Shown here in pieces: positions 33,439 through 41,365 of a stretch of 42,417 nt of DNA. The position numbers and the translations under genes were made by a program. Where the stretch lies: contig SVDY01000018.1 in the NCBI GenBank assembly GCA_015057665.1, forward strand, positions 1 through 42,417, read 5' to 3'. This DNA is from Lachnospiraceae bacterium. GTDB taxonomy: Bacteria > Bacillota > Clostridia > Lachnospirales > Lachnospiraceae. The stretch's first letter is position 1, and each line of letters starts with the position of its first letter. The notes beneath the pieces are model-generated. The model ran no database searches. It saw only the letters and a list, made by a program, of their open reading frames with translations, and was not told the origin of the DNA.

Positions 33439-34428
33439 ATGAAGAAGTATGACGTTGTTGCATTAGGAGAATTATTAATTGATTTCGCTCCGGCCGGACA
33501 CAGTGAACAGGGAAACCAGTTTTTTGAAGCATGCCCTGGCGGTGCACCTTGTAACGTACTTGCCATGCTTAACAAATTAGGAAAGAAAACTGCTTTCATC
33601 GGCAAAGTGGGAAATGATCAGTTTGGAAAGCTTTTAAAAAGCACAATCGATGAGATTGGTATTGATTCCAAAGGTCTTTTGTTAGATGAAGAAGTAAATA
33701 CTACTCTTGCTTTTGTACACACATTCCCAAATGGAGACAGAGATTTCTCTTTCTACAGAAATCCGGGTGCCGATATGATGCTTAGGGAAGATGAAGTGGA
33801 TTATGATATGATCCGTCAGGCTGAAGTTTTCCACTTTGGAACCCTTTCTATGACAGATGAACCTGCAAGAGCAGCAACAAAGAGATGCCTTGATGTGGCA
33901 AAAGAAGCAGGCTGTATTATTTCCTTTGACCCTAACTTACGTCCTCCGTTATGGAAATCTTTAGACACAGCAAAAGAAATGATGGAATACGGCTTTGGTT
34001 ACTGTGATATTTTAAAAATCTCTGACAACGAAATCCAGTTTGTATCCGGAAAAGAAGACTATGACGAAGGCATTCAGTACCTAATTGACAAATACAGCAT
34101 TCCATTAATTTTCCTTACCATGGGAAAAGACGGAAGCCGGGCTTATTATAAAGGAAAACGTATAGAGGCGGAAGGATTCGTTGTAAATACAATTGAAACA
34201 ACAGGTGCAGGAGATACATTCTGTGGATGTTCTATCAGCAGCGTATTAGATAAAGGTTTAGATAATCTTACAGAAGAAAGCTTAAAAGAAATCCTTACTT
34301 TTGCCAATGCTGCCGCAGCAATCGTTACAACGAAAAAAGGTGCAATCCGCGCAATGCCTGATTCGGAAGAAGTAATAGCATTGATGATAAATAGACTGTT
34401 TAAAAATGATTACAGATTACATGAATAG
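33439..34428 (+). CDS. PfkB family carbohydrate kinase (fructokinase-like)
   Basis: 329-residue ribokinase-fold kinase. Sugar-binding GGAPCNVLAMLNKLG is at about 34-48, GKVGNDQFG follows, and ETTGAGDTFCG near 253-263 carries the anion hole and catalytic aspartate. The GGAPxN opening is usual for fructokinases. It starts 2 nt after the U32 gene and 29 nt before the GDPD-isomerase fusion, so it is in one transcript with both. Given the neighbour, a ketose is the likely substrate: fructose, or sulfofructose as for the PfkB kinase YihV. The exact sugar is inference. Confidence 0.9.
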   Translation: MKKYDVVALGELLIDFAPAGHSEQGNQFFEACPGGAPCNVLAMLNKLGKKTAFIGKVGNDQFGKLLKSTIDEIGIDSKGLLLDEEVNTTLAFVHTFPNGDRDFSFYRNPGADMMLREDEVDYDMIRQAEVFHFGTLSMTDEPARAATKRCLDVAKEAGCIISFDPNLRPPLWKSLDTAKEMMEYGFGYCDILKISDNEIQFVSGKEDYDEGIQYLIDKYSIPLIFLTMGKDGSRAYYKGKRIEAEGFVVNTIETTGAGDTFCGCSISSVLDKGLDNLTEESLKEILTFANAAAAIVTTKKGAIRAMPDSEEVIALMINRLFKNDYRLHE

Positions 34429-34457
34429 GATAAAGGGAAGATAACTCAGGGGGAATT

Positions 34458-36443
34458 ATGGCTAAGAATTTTGCTCACAGAGGATTTAGCGGCATGTACC
34501 CGGAAAACACATTGCTGGCCTTTGAAAAAGCCTGTCAATTACCGGGCTGCCATGGAATTGAACTGGATGTTCAGCTCACAAAAGATGGAGAATGTGTAAT
34601 TATCCACGACGAAGAACTGGATCGACTGTGTCACAATGGAAAAGGATGGGTAAAAGATTATACATTAGAAGAATTAAAAAAGTTTGATGTTTCATACATT
34701 TACAAAGATCAGTATGGACCTCAGCAGATACCTACATTAAGGGAATATTTTGATCTTGTAAAAGACCATGACATTGTTACAAATATTGAGTTAAAAACAA
34801 GTTTTTTTGAGTTTCGCGGCATTGAAGAAAAAGTGATTGCTCTTATTGAAGAATATGGTATAAAAGACAGCATTATTATTTCCTCTTTCAATCATTATAC
34901 TATCAAGCGCGTAAAGGAAATCTGTCCGGACATAAAATGCGGGCTGCTGACAGCAACCTGGATGTGTAATCCGGGCAGATATACAAAAGAAACAGGAGCA
35001 GAAGCATATCATCCGATCTATTTAAGCCTGAATGAAGACGTGGTAAAAGAGTTGAAACAACACGATATTGCAATTCATACATGGACAGTAGATGAAGAGG
35101 AAGATATCCGGCGTATGGCCGAGCTGGGTGCAGATATCATCATCAGTAACTATCCTGACAGAGTATCTAAGGTGATGAAAGCGTTGAAACCAGCTATGAA
35201 TGCACCAGATAAAAAATATCAGATCGATACAGAAGAAAATAAAAAGTTTTTAGAAGATGTTCGAAACGGATTATTTAACTTCGGTACAAGATTCCCATCT
35301 CCAGGCGGTGGAGCCTACTACCTTGGCGACGACGGTACTCCGTGGAAAGACAGAAACCGTGAAACATGGATTACAAGCCGTATGGTACATGTATACAGCA
35401 TGGCCAAAATGCTCGGCTGGGAAGAATGTGATGACTTAATCGACGCAGGTCTGAAAGGTCTTACCACAGGCGAACTTCACGATGTGGAAAACGGCGGCTG
35501 GTATGCTGGATTAACAGCAGAGGGAGAAATCCTTCCTACAAAACAGTGCTATGCACACGCATTCGTAATCCTTGCAGCATCTTCTGCAGTACTTGCAGGA
35601 AGACCTGGAGCACAGGAATTATTAGACGAAGCATTAGCAACTTATGACAAATTCTTCTGGAATGAAGAAGAAGGTCTTTCCTGTGACACATGGAATACAG
35701 AATTCACAGTATTAGATGATTACCGTGGTCTTAATGCAAACATGCACACAGTAGAAGCTTTCCTTGCTGCAGCTGACGTAACAAAAGATGAAAAATACCG
35801 TGTAAGAGCTGGCAGGATCATTGAAAATGTTGCAAAGTGGGCATCTGAAAATGAATACAGAATTCCGGAACACTTCTCCAAAGACTGGATTGCTGACCTT
35901 GACTGCAACAAAGAAAAACCGGATGATCCTTTCAAACCATACGGTGCAACGCCAGGACATGGTTTAGAATGGGCAAGACTGATTACTCAGTGGTTTACAT
36001 CTACATATGAAAAATTAGAAGATGGAGCTTTCTATCTTGATCTTGCTGAAAAATTATACAATAGAGCAGTAGAAGATGCATGGAATGCAGACGGAGCTCC
36101 TGGTGTATGTTACACAACAGACTGGAACGGCAAACCGGTAGTAAGAGACAGAATGCACTGGACTTTAGCAGAAGCAATCAATACAGCAGCTGTTCTTTAC
36201 CGAGTAACAGGAAAACAGAAATATGCAGACAACTATGCAGAATATATGGTATATCTTGATGAAAAAGTATTAGATCATGTACACGGTTCCTGGTTCCATC
36301 AGTTAGACTATAACAATAACCTTCTTGGCACAGTGTGGCCGGGAAAATCTGACCTTTATCATGCAGTGCAGGCTACATTAATCCCATATTACCAAGTGGA
36401 CTACTCTATCTGCCCTGCAGTAAAAGAAGGCAGATTCTGTTAA
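34458..36443 (+). CDS. Fusion: glycerophosphodiester phosphodiesterase + YihS/AGE-type aldose-ketose isomerase
   Basis: 661 residues in two complete domains. Residues 1-240 are GDPD: AHRGFSG (His7, Arg8), PENT 15-18, ELD 35-37 (Glu35, Asp37), HDEEL from His50, NIELKT 109-114, and a C-terminal IISNYPDRV. Residues 255-661 match YihS-type members of the AGE epimerase/isomerase family: TSRMVHVYS at 306-314 (Arg308), NANMH 426-430, PGHGLEW 499-505 (His501, Glu504), GKPVVRDR, and a C-terminal HGSWFHQLD. All expected catalytic positions are present. YihS isomerises sulfoquinovose and also mannose to the ketose. No internal start with a ribosome-binding site exists near the junction, so this is a real fusion. 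No signal peptide; cytoplasmic. Strong AGGGGGA site. Confidence 0.9.
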   Translation: MAKNFAHRGFSGMYPENTLLAFEKACQLPGCHGIELDVQLTKDGECVIIHDEELDRLCHNGKGWVKDYTLEELKKFDVSYIYKDQYGPQQIPTLREYFDLVKDHDIVTNIELKTSFFEFRGIEEKVIALIEEYGIKDSIIISSFNHYTIKRVKEICPDIKCGLLTATWMCNPGRYTKETGAEAYHPIYLSLNEDVVKELKQHDIAIHTWTVDEEEDIRRMAELGADIIISNYPDRVSKVMKALKPAMNAPDKKYQIDTEENKKFLEDVRNGLFNFGTRFPSPGGGAYYLGDDGTPWKDRNRETWITSRMVHVYSMAKMLGWEECDDLIDAGLKGLTTGELHDVENGGWYAGLTAEGEILPTKQCYAHAFVILAASSAVLAGRPGAQELLDEALATYDKFFWNEEEGLSCDTWNTEFTVLDDYRGLNANMHTVEAFLAAADVTKDEKYRVRAGRIIENVAKWASENEYRIPEHFSKDWIADLDCNKEKPDDPFKPYGATPGHGLEWARLITQWFTSTYEKLEDGAFYLDLAEKLYNRAVEDAWNADGAPGVCYTTDWNGKPVVRDRMHWTLAEAINTAAVLYRVTGKQKYADNYAEYMVYLDEKVLDHVHGSWFHQLDYNNNLLGTVWPGKSDLYHAVQATLIPYYQVDYSICPAVKEGRFC

Positions 36444-36462
36444 AAATCATATCAAATAAAAT

Positions 36463-36509
36463 AGATCGGAAATTTTAAGGATAGATAAATTTCCGGTCTG
36501 TTTTATTTT
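36463..36509 (+). terminator. Terminator after GDPD-isomerase fusion
   Basis: AGATCGGAAATTT (36463-36475) and AAATTTCCGGTCT (36487-36499) form a 13-bp stem with one G-U, followed by GTTTTATTTT. It separates the metabolic operon from sigK. Confidence 0.85.
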
Positions 36510-36573
36510 AGACAGCACACAAGTACAATCTCTTCCGCATATAATGGATGAAAAGGTCTATCGGGAGTGCTTC

Positions 36574-37197
36574 ATGCGGTCATTTCTAAAACCTCTGACT
36601 ACAGAAGAAGAAACTCAGTATTTGAAACAGATGAAAGAAGGGGATTTAGAAGCACGAAGTAAACTGATTGAGCATAATTTAAGACTGGTAGCCCATATTG
36701 TCAAAAAATACAACAATATGGATCGTGATTTGGAAGATTTAATATCCATAGGGACCATTGGTTTGATTAAAGCTGTTGATACTTATGATATATCCAAAGG
36801 GAATAAACTTGTGACCTATGCTTCCAGATGTATAGAAAATGAACTTTTAATGCTGTTTCGAAAAGAAAAAAAATGTTCCAAAGAAGTATCTATCTATGAA
36901 CCAATCGGTACAGATAAAGAGGGGAACGAAATCAGCCTGATGGATATTATAGGATGCGAAGATGAATCTGTTTTTCATAGACTTCTTTATACTATGAATA
37001 AGAAAAAATTGTATGAAGAACTGGCACAGATGGCAGATGCAAAGGAAAAAAAGGTATTGATATTACGGTACGGTTTATACGGAGGCGAGGAACTGCCACA
37101 AAGAGAAGTGGGGAAAATAATGGGAATATCCAGATCTTATGTATCCCGAATTGAAAAAAGAGCTTTGGAAAGTCTGAGAAGAAGATTTGTACAATAA
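36574..37197 (+). CDS. sigK: Sporulation sigma factor SigK, no pro-sequence
   Basis: Late mother-cell sigma factor. About 207 residues with region 2 (LIEHNLRLVAHIVKKYNN, EDLISIGTIGLIKAV, YASRCIENELLM), the SigK-typical EPIGTDKEGNEISLMD, and region 4 (GISRSYVSRIEKRAL). Bacillus pro-SigK has a hydrophobic pro-sequence of about 20 residues; here the protein begins right at the mature part. I prefer ATG 36574 with GGGAG six bases upstream. ATG 36544 has no ribosome-binding site and overlaps a perfect TATAAT (36540-36545; also CATATAAT, close to a SigE -10), which suggests transcription starts downstream of it. The reading frame is not split by a skin-type element. Starts a sporulation group with spoVAD and spoVAE. 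Confidence 0.9.
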   Translation: MRSFLKPLTTEEETQYLKQMKEGDLEARSKLIEHNLRLVAHIVKKYNNMDRDLEDLISIGTIGLIKAVDTYDISKGNKLVTYASRCIENELLMLFRKEKKCSKEVSIYEPIGTDKEGNEISLMDIIGCEDESVFHRLLYTMNKKKLYEELAQMADAKEKKVLILRYGLYGGEELPQREVGKIMGISRSYVSRIEKRALESLRRRFVQ

Positions 37198-37224
37198 AAG
37201 AAATCTATAGAGTTATGTTTCATG

Positions 37225-37251
37225 AGTGTCTCTAAAACGGGACACTTTTTT
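37225..37251 (+). terminator. Terminator after sigK
   Basis: AGTGTCTC (37225-37232) pairs with GGGACACT (37239-37246) with one G-U pair, followed by six T. Confidence 0.8.
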
Positions 37252-37252
37252 A

Positions 37253-37280
37253 TTCTATAAGAAACTTCGTTTCTATAGAA
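37253..37280 (+). other. Second hairpin after sigK
   Basis: TTCTATA plus GAAAC (37253-37265, one bulged A at 37260) pairs with GTTTC plus TATAGAA (37269-37280), loop TTC. Directly follows the sigK terminator; possibly a back-up terminator (A-rich, not T-rich, downstream). Confidence 0.45.
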
Positions 37281-37329
37281 CAAAAAACACTCCGAATTTT
37301 CGATGCAACATAAAACGTATAGAATAATA

Positions 37330-37358
37330 GAATATTCATATCCTACTATTACATTAAA
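37330..37358 (+). promoter_or_regulatory. Possible forespore (SigG/SigF-type) promoter for spoVAD
   Basis: GAATA (37330-37334), 17-bp spacer and CATTAAA (37352-37358) match the SigG pattern GHATR...CATWHTA except for one -10 base. spoVA operons are SigG-dependent in Bacillus. The predicted leader would be very short, with the ribosome-binding site GAAAGGA (37366-37372) near its 5' end. Confidence 0.4.
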
Positions 37359-37378
37359 TATAGTAGAAAGGAAGAAAT

Positions 37379-38431
37379 ATGAATACAAATCAGGGAAAGC
37401 AGACGATGGTATTTGACAAAAAAGTTTATATTGTATCTGCAGCATCCATCGTAGGAAAGAAAGAAGGGGAAGGACCTTTAAAAAAACAATTTGATCAGGT
37501 TGTAGAGGATCCCTTTTTTGCAATGAAAACCTGGGAAGAAGCAGAAAGCAAATTTGTAGAAGAAAGTTCTCTGCTTGCCATTGAAAAAGCAGGTCTTGAT
37601 AAAAAACAGATTCGATTTGCCTTTGCAGGAGATCTTTTGGGACAGTTAATTGCCACTTCGTTTGGAATCAAAAATCTTGAGATCCCTTTTGTGGGTCTTT
37701 ACGGAGCCTGCTCCAATATAGCACTTGCTCTTGCTATGGGAGCAATGACAATTTGTGGAGGACACGCAGATCATGTGTTATGTGCCGCATCCAGCCATTT
37801 TGGAAGTGCAGAGAAACAGTTTCGGTTTCCCCTTGAATATGGCAATCAAAGAGCCCAATCATCTACCTGGACAGTAACCGGCTGTGGAGCTTTTGTTCTG
37901 TCAGGAAAGAAGAATTATAATTCAGGCGATAGAAATGGTGGAAAAGAAGATAACATGATTTTAATAAAGGGAGCTACCATAGGAAAAATCGTTGATTATG
38001 ACATAAAAGATGCACAGAATATGGGGGCGGCAATGGCCCCGGCTGCGGCTCATGTTATTTATCAGGCTCTTAATGATTATAATAAGAAACCGGAGGAGTT
38101 TGACCGGATCATAACAGGGGATCTTGGCATGATTGGCAAAAAGCTGCTGGAACAGCTGCTGAAAGAGAATAAAATAAATATTAGTAAAAATCATATGGAC
38201 TGCGGCATGAAAATCTTTGACAGTAATGAACAGGACACTCATAGCGGCGGTTCCGGATGTGCCTGTTCCGCTGTAGTACTAGCATCTATGATCTTGAAAA
38301 AGATGAAAGCAGGAGAGTGGAATAATGTATTATTTGTTCCCACAGGCGCCATGTTTTCACCGACCAGTTTTAATGAAGGACAGGCTGTGCCGGGAGTTGC
38401 CCACGCAGTCTGGCTCAGTACAGAGGATTAA
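37379..38431 (+). CDS. spoVAD: Stage V sporulation protein AD
   Basis: 350-residue thiolase-fold protein that binds dipicolinic acid and is part of the SpoVA channel moving Ca-DPA into the forespore. Family segments visible are VYIVSAASIVGKKEGEGPL, LLGQLIATSFG, GLYGACSN, the SSHFGSAEKQFRFPLEYG stretch and GGSGCACSA. The ribosome-binding site is GAAAGGA. It is followed 66 nt later by spoVAE. spoVAC, normally just upstream, is not present in the 181 nt between sigK and this gene. Confidence 0.95.
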   Translation: MNTNQGKQTMVFDKKVYIVSAASIVGKKEGEGPLKKQFDQVVEDPFFAMKTWEEAESKFVEESSLLAIEKAGLDKKQIRFAFAGDLLGQLIATSFGIKNLEIPFVGLYGACSNIALALAMGAMTICGGHADHVLCAASSHFGSAEKQFRFPLEYGNQRAQSSTWTVTGCGAFVLSGKKNYNSGDRNGGKEDNMILIKGATIGKIVDYDIKDAQNMGAAMAPAAAHVIYQALNDYNKKPEEFDRIITGDLGMIGKKLLEQLLKENKINISKNHMDCGMKIFDSNEQDTHSGGSGCACSAVVLASMILKKMKAGEWNNVLFVPTGAMFSPTSFNEGQAVPGVAHAVWLSTED

Positions 38432-38497
38432 GTAATGAGAAACGGGATGTTTTATATAGAAGAAATAAAAGTGATTTTTGTAAGAAAGTGAGGGCAT

Positions 38498-38854
38498 ATG
38501 GATTATATAAAAGCATTTGTAATAGGCGGAGCAATCTGCGTCATTGGACAGTTTCTTATGGATCATACAAAAATGCTTCCCGGAAGGGTAATGGTTATGT
38601 TTGTTGTATCCGGTGTTTTGCTTGGAGCAATCGGTGTCTATGAACCTTTTGCAAAATGGGCAGGAAGCGGAGCAACCGTACCTCTTTGCGGCTTTGGTTA
38701 CCGGCTATGGGACGGCGTAAAAACCGCTGTTGCCCAAAAAGGAGTTTTAGGACTTTTTACCGGAGGTTTTAAAGCGTCGGCAGTTGGAATATCCGGAGCA
38801 CTCATTTTCGGATGGATTTCGGCACTTATATGGAATCCAAAAATGAAGAAATAA
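38498..38854 (+). CDS. spoVAE: Stage V sporulation protein AE
   Basis: 118-residue integral membrane protein with about three to four hydrophobic segments (FVIGGAICVIGQFL, VMVMFVVSGVLLGAIGVY, SAVGISGALIFGWISAL) and the conserved VPLCGFGYRLWDGVKTAVAQKG. Member of the SpoVAC/SpoVAEB family, part of the DPA channel. GTGAGGG ribosome-binding site. Last gene of the sporulation group. Confidence 0.92.
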   Translation: MDYIKAFVIGGAICVIGQFLMDHTKMLPGRVMVMFVVSGVLLGAIGVYEPFAKWAGSGATVPLCGFGYRLWDGVKTAVAQKGVLGLFTGGFKASAVGISGALIFGWISALIWNPKMKK

Positions 38855-38903
38855 AAAGGTGGATTATTTTGTGTAAAAACTTACAAAATATCATAAAATG
38901 GGA

Positions 38904-38932
38904 TTGAAAATGTGACAAATATGTGATATTAT
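38904..38932 (+). promoter_or_regulatory. Promoter of ABC importer operon
   Basis: TTGAAA (38904-38909), 17-bp spacer, TATTAT (38927-38932) with TGA before the -10. The spacer carries two TGTGA half-sites (38911, 38922). The leader to the lipoprotein start is about 95 nt and contains a 9-bp AAATGCCTT (38947-38955)/AAGGCGTTT (38979-38987) hairpin. Confidence 0.7.
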
Positions 38933-38964
38933 CCAATCAGTGGATTAAATGCCTTGGATAATAT
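38926..38964. promoter_or_regulatory. Operator-like inverted repeat over the -10
   Basis: ATATTATCC (38926-38934) and GGATAATAT (38956-38964) are perfect 9-bp inverted arms; the first covers the -10 of the importer promoter, the second lies in the initial transcript. A second inverted pair, GTGACAAA (38912-38919) and TTTGTCAC (38985-38992), brackets it. Consistent with repressor binding; no regulator gene is adjacent. Confidence 0.45.
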
Positions 38965-39032
38965 TACTTACATACTCTAAGGCGTTTGTCACGTGGTCGA
39001 ATTATACAATTTTCCAAAGGAGGAACAAAACA

Positions 39033-40118
39033 ATGAAATTCAAAAAACTCATTGCACTCGGTTTAGCAGCTGTTATGGCAGTAGGCTTAATCGGATGCGG
39101 CGGCGGTGGCGCTGACACAACAGAAGAACCTGCAGGCGAAGTAGTAGCTGATGGCGAAGTTGACAAAAGTGCAAAATTAGTAATCTACTCCAACTCTTTC
39201 TCTAACGACCAGGATGCTTGGTTATTAGATGCAGCTACAAAAGCTGGTTTCAACATTGAATGTGTAGCAGTAGGTGGTTCCGAAATGGCAGACCGTCTTA
39301 TCGCTGAAAAGAACAACCCTGTATGTGACGTAGCTTTCGGTATGAACGCAGTTGAATACGAAAGACTTAAAGCTGAAAACGTTTTAATGAAATACACTCC
39401 AGAATGGGTTGACAAAGTAGACATGGCATTTGGTGATGCTAAAGATGGTATGTACTATCCAATCATCGTTCAGCCATTATTCCTTATCTACAACAAAGAC
39501 GTTGTAACAAACCCACCTAAAGCTTGGGAAGATCTTCAGAACCCTGAATACAAAGGTCTCTTCAACATGTTCCAGTTATCTGGTGGTACAGCTAAAATGA
39601 TCACATCCTCTATCCTTCAGAAATACAAAGATGAAAATGGCGAATACGGCGTTTCCGAAGAAGGCTGGAAGATCATCGAAAACATCTACGCTAACTGCCA
39701 TTACCAGCAGGACGGCGAAGACTACATCACAAACGTTATCGACGGTACAGTTCCTATGTCTGAATTATGGGGCGCTGGTGTAGTTAAATACGAAAACGAA
39801 TACAACACAGAATTCGGTATCATGGAAGTTGAAGAAGGAGCTCCTTTCGTAGTAGAACAGCTCGCTATCATCAATGGTTCTAAGAACGCAGAATTAGCAT
39901 TAGAATTCATCAACTGGTTTGGTGCAGCAGAACAGATGTTAGGTTGGTCTAACAACGCTGGTGCTATCCCTGCTAACAAAGACGCTTTAGCTCAGGTTAC
40001 AGATCAGAAGATCGTTGACATGATCAACAACACTAAAGTTCAGGATGTTGACTGGGGCTTCGTAGCTGAAAACGTTACAGATTGGGTAGAAAAAATCCAG
40101 TTAGAATACCTTGATTAA
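39033..40118 (+). CDS. ABC transporter substrate-binding lipoprotein
   Basis: 361-residue family-1 extracellular binding protein. The signal peptide is Lys-rich then hydrophobic (residues 1-21) with lipobox LIGC and lipidated Cys22, followed by a Gly/acidic linker. The mature fold, with VIYSNSFSNDQ, CDVAFGMNAVEY, PLFLIYNKDVV and AIINGSKNAELALEFINWF, is of the FbpA/AfuA/phosphonate-type group. Family members bind iron, polyamines, phosphonates or hexose phosphates; substrate cannot be read from motifs. Start ATG 39033 has AAAGGAGGA; a longer frame from 38949 is untranslated leader. Codon style is that of a very highly expressed gene. A hairpin terminator follows. Confidence 0.9.
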   Translation: MKFKKLIALGLAAVMAVGLIGCGGGGADTTEEPAGEVVADGEVDKSAKLVIYSNSFSNDQDAWLLDAATKAGFNIECVAVGGSEMADRLIAEKNNPVCDVAFGMNAVEYERLKAENVLMKYTPEWVDKVDMAFGDAKDGMYYPIIVQPLFLIYNKDVVTNPPKAWEDLQNPEYKGLFNMFQLSGGTAKMITSSILQKYKDENGEYGVSEEGWKIIENIYANCHYQQDGEDYITNVIDGTVPMSELWGAGVVKYENEYNTEFGIMEVEEGAPFVVEQLAIINGSKNAELALEFINWFGAAEQMLGWSNNAGAIPANKDALAQVTDQKIVDMINNTKVQDVDWGFVAENVTDWVEKIQLEYLD

Positions 40119-40191
40119 TTTAATTGTATAATTATTTGAAATAATAATTTCAAAAAGCGACCTTTGGCCGGACAGGCCGTGAATTGATAAG

Positions 40192-40242
40192 AACGGGAGC
40201 AGGCTAAATGCAGTAATGTATCGAGGCTGTTCCCGTTTTTTT
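40192..40242 (+). terminator. Terminator/attenuator between binding protein and ATPase
   Basis: AACGGGAGCAG (40192-40202) pairs with CTGTTCCCGTT (40227-40237) over 11 bp with one G-U, followed by seven T. Partial termination here would give excess binding protein over transporter. Confidence 0.85.
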
Positions 40243-40271
40243 CATCATTTTCATGTGACATATTTTATAAA

Positions 40272-40289
40272 ATTTTCCCAGAGGAAAAT
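40272..40289. promoter_or_regulatory. AT-rich inverted repeat upstream of ATPase gene
   Basis: ATTTTCC (40272-40278), CAGA, GGAAAAT (40283-40289). It partly resembles a CodY box but with a longer centre; may be an operator or leader hairpin. Confidence 0.35.
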
Positions 40290-40348
40290 GATAAATCAGA
40301 TTAGAAAAAACATATTGTTTGAGGAATAAAAACTGAGGAGATAATACA

Positions 40349-41356
40349 ATGATTGAATTTAAAAACGTTGAGATTAGTTATGGCGATTTCGTAGCCATCA
40401 GCAACTTAAACCTTGATATCAAAGAAGGTGAATTCTTCACTTTCCTTGGACCATCCGGATGCGGTAAAACAACTACACTTCGTGCCCTTGTTGGTTTCAA
40501 CATTCCTACAGGCGGACAGATCATTTCTGACGGAAGGGACATCACAAAAGAACCTGTAGATAAAAGAGGTATCGGTATGGTATTCCAGAGCTACGCTCTG
40601 TTCCCAACTATGACTGTATACGAAAATATCGCTTTCCCATTAAAAATCAAAAAATTATCCAAAGAAGAAATTGATAAAAAAGTAAAAGAAGTAGCTGCTA
40701 AGATTAAGATTACAGATGAACAGCTTAAGAAAAACGTATCTGAATTATCCGGTGGACAGCAGCAGAGAATCGCTCTTGCACGTGCTATCGTTCAGGAACC
40801 TAAGATCCTTTGTCTTGACGAACCATTATCCAACTTAGATGCAAAACTTCGTGTAAGCTTAAGACAGGAATTAAAGAGACTTCAGCGTGAATTAAAGATC
40901 ACTACATTATATGTAACTCACGATCAGGATGAAGCTATGACATTATCCGACCGTATCGCAGTATTCAACAACGGTTATCTTGAACAGGTTGGCACACCTT
41001 ACGAAATCTACAACCACTCCGGTACAGAATTCGTTTGTGACTTCATCGGCGACATCAACCGTTTGGGCGCAGGTATCTTAGCAGAAGTAAATAAACAGAC
41101 AGGTGCTTCTTTAGATACAGCTAAGACAGGTTTCGTACGTTTAGAGCGTTTCTTAGTTGATGAAAGACCAAACTGTGCAAAATTAGAAGGTAAGATCGTT
41201 GACCTCGAATACAGTGGTATGCTTGTAAAATACACAGTAGACATTAACGGCGAAACAATCCGCATCGTTGAAAAGAACGACGGTCGTAACAAATTTATCG
41301 AAGAAGGCCAGACATTAACAGTATATGTAAACCCTAAAGACATTATGCAGTACTAG
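40349..41356 (+). CDS. ABC transporter ATP-binding protein (PotA/FbpC type)
   Basis: 335-residue import ATPase. Walker A GPSGCGKTT is at 34-42, Q-loop VFQSYALFP at 78-86, signature LSGGQQQR at 133-140, Walker B ILCLDEPLSNLD at 153-164 and the switch His in TLYVTHDQDEA. A C-terminal TOBE-like regulatory domain begins near 235. This architecture is shared by polyamine, iron, phosphonate and sugar-phosphate importers. It ends 9 nt before the permease and follows the binding protein behind an attenuator. Confidence 0.93.
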   Translation: MIEFKNVEISYGDFVAISNLNLDIKEGEFFTFLGPSGCGKTTTLRALVGFNIPTGGQIISDGRDITKEPVDKRGIGMVFQSYALFPTMTVYENIAFPLKIKKLSKEEIDKKVKEVAAKIKITDEQLKKNVSELSGGQQQRIALARAIVQEPKILCLDEPLSNLDAKLRVSLRQELKRLQRELKITTLYVTHDQDEAMTLSDRIAVFNNGYLEQVGTPYEIYNHSGTEFVCDFIGDINRLGAGILAEVNKQTGASLDTAKTGFVRLERFLVDERPNCAKLEGKIVDLEYSGMLVKYTVDINGETIRIVEKNDGRNKFIEEGQTLTVYVNPKDIMQY

Positions 41357-41365
41357 GAGGCAGTT

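Noticed and set aside
34458-36443. Two separate genes mis-joined at about 35196
   Set aside because: No stop codon, no ribosome-binding site and no suitable internal start at the junction; the frame is continuous.
40119-40348. Riboswitch between the binding protein and ATPase genes
   Set aside because: I compared it by eye with c-di-GMP, THF and fluoride motifs and saw no match; a terminator/attenuator explains the structure.
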